5,908 nucleotides of DNA from Flavobacteriaceae bacterium (GTDB taxonomy: Bacteria; Bacteroidota; Bacteroidia; Flavobacteriales; Flavobacteriaceae): NCBI GenBank assembly GCA_947377425.1, contig CANCFZ010000146.1, positions 1 to 5,908 on the forward strand. Reading direction: 5' to 3'. The notes below the pieces were generated by a model. It saw nothing but the letters and a program-made list of their open reading frames with translations. It was not told the DNA's origin and ran no database searches. A program made the translations under genes and the position numbers. Below, one piece after another: positions 5,826 through 5,908 of the stretch (positions are counted from its first letter, which is position 1; each line of letters starts with the position of its first letter).

Positions 5826-5908
5826 ATGAAGAAATTATCTTTACTTTTAGTTGTTTTGATTAGTATTTCATCTTTTAGTCAAAACAAATTAGATAAATCT
5901 AAAAGTCA
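5826..5908 (+). CDS. N-terminus of an unidentified secreted protein (3' partial)
   Basis: An ATG at 5826 opens a frame that runs off the right edge after 27 codons. The visible residues begin MKKLSLLLVVLISISSFSQ and then turn hydrophilic (NKLDKSKS). This is a textbook Sec signal peptide: two lysines, a Leu/Val/Ile core, and a probable cut after SFS before Gln, a very common arrangement in Flavobacteriia. There is no lipobox Cys. It starts 39 nt after the feoB stop on the same strand with no convincing terminator between, so it could be co-transcribed with feoAB. The mature part is not visible, so no function is proposed; an outer-membrane, periplasmic or secreted product would fit equally. 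Confidence 0.7.
   Translation, partial: MKKLSLLLVVLISISSFSQNKLDKSKS

Noticed and set aside
1..5908. CRISPR array, tRNA/rRNA, insertion sequence, toxin-antitoxin or phage genes
   Set aside because: No spaced direct repeats, cloverleaf sequences, transposase-like frames or terminal inverted repeats were seen. The window is filled by intact housekeeping-type genes with even base composition.

Overview
The window looks like a piece of a Bacteroidota chromosome, most likely Flavobacteriaceae and close to Flavobacterium. The DNA is very AT-rich and AT-ending codons dominate. Three of the intergenic start regions carry a TANNTTTG box, the -7 element of Flavobacterium/Bacteroides promoters. Start codons follow A-rich stretches rather than Shine-Dalgarno sequences, and the secreted protein at the right edge has a signal peptide ending in SFSQ, a typical flavobacterial style. 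The assignment rests on these traits and on protein resemblance recalled from memory; no search was run.

Layout, left to right. (1) 1-419, plus strand: the tail of a probable NAD(P)-binding epimerase/dehydratase-like protein, coupled by a TAATG stop-start overlap to an 81-residue three-helix membrane protein of the CBU_0592-like type. (2) 403-432: a hairpin with flanking A and T tracts that can end transcription from both sides. (3) 457-2511, minus strand: a complete exported M13 (neprilysin/PepO) zinc metallopeptidase. Its real start is probably 21 codons inside the longest open frame. (4) 2512-2642: a divergent promoter region. (5) 2643-3338, plus: a membrane-anchored Sco1/SenC protein with intact copper ligands. 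(6) 3339-3444: a short regulatory gap holding a perfect 20-bp palindrome that overlaps a -7 box. (7) 3445-5786, plus: feoA (GTG start) and feoB, coupled by a second TAATG overlap, forming a ferrous iron uptake operon. (8) 5826-end: the first 27 codons of a secreted protein that cannot be identified.

The right half groups two metal functions, Sco (copper delivery to cytochrome oxidase CuA, or thiol redox) and FeoAB (ferrous iron import). They lie on one strand, but the palindrome and -7 box between them suggest feoAB has its own metal-responsive promoter. The M13 peptidase probably acts on peptides in the periplasm and has no clear functional link to its neighbours.

I see no mobile element, CRISPR array, RNA gene or broken gene, and no evidence of a new multi-gene system. 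All gaps between genes are under 135 bases. The points most worth checking are the palindromic operator candidate before feoA, the very short predicted leaders in the divergent promoter region, and the corrected start of the peptidase.
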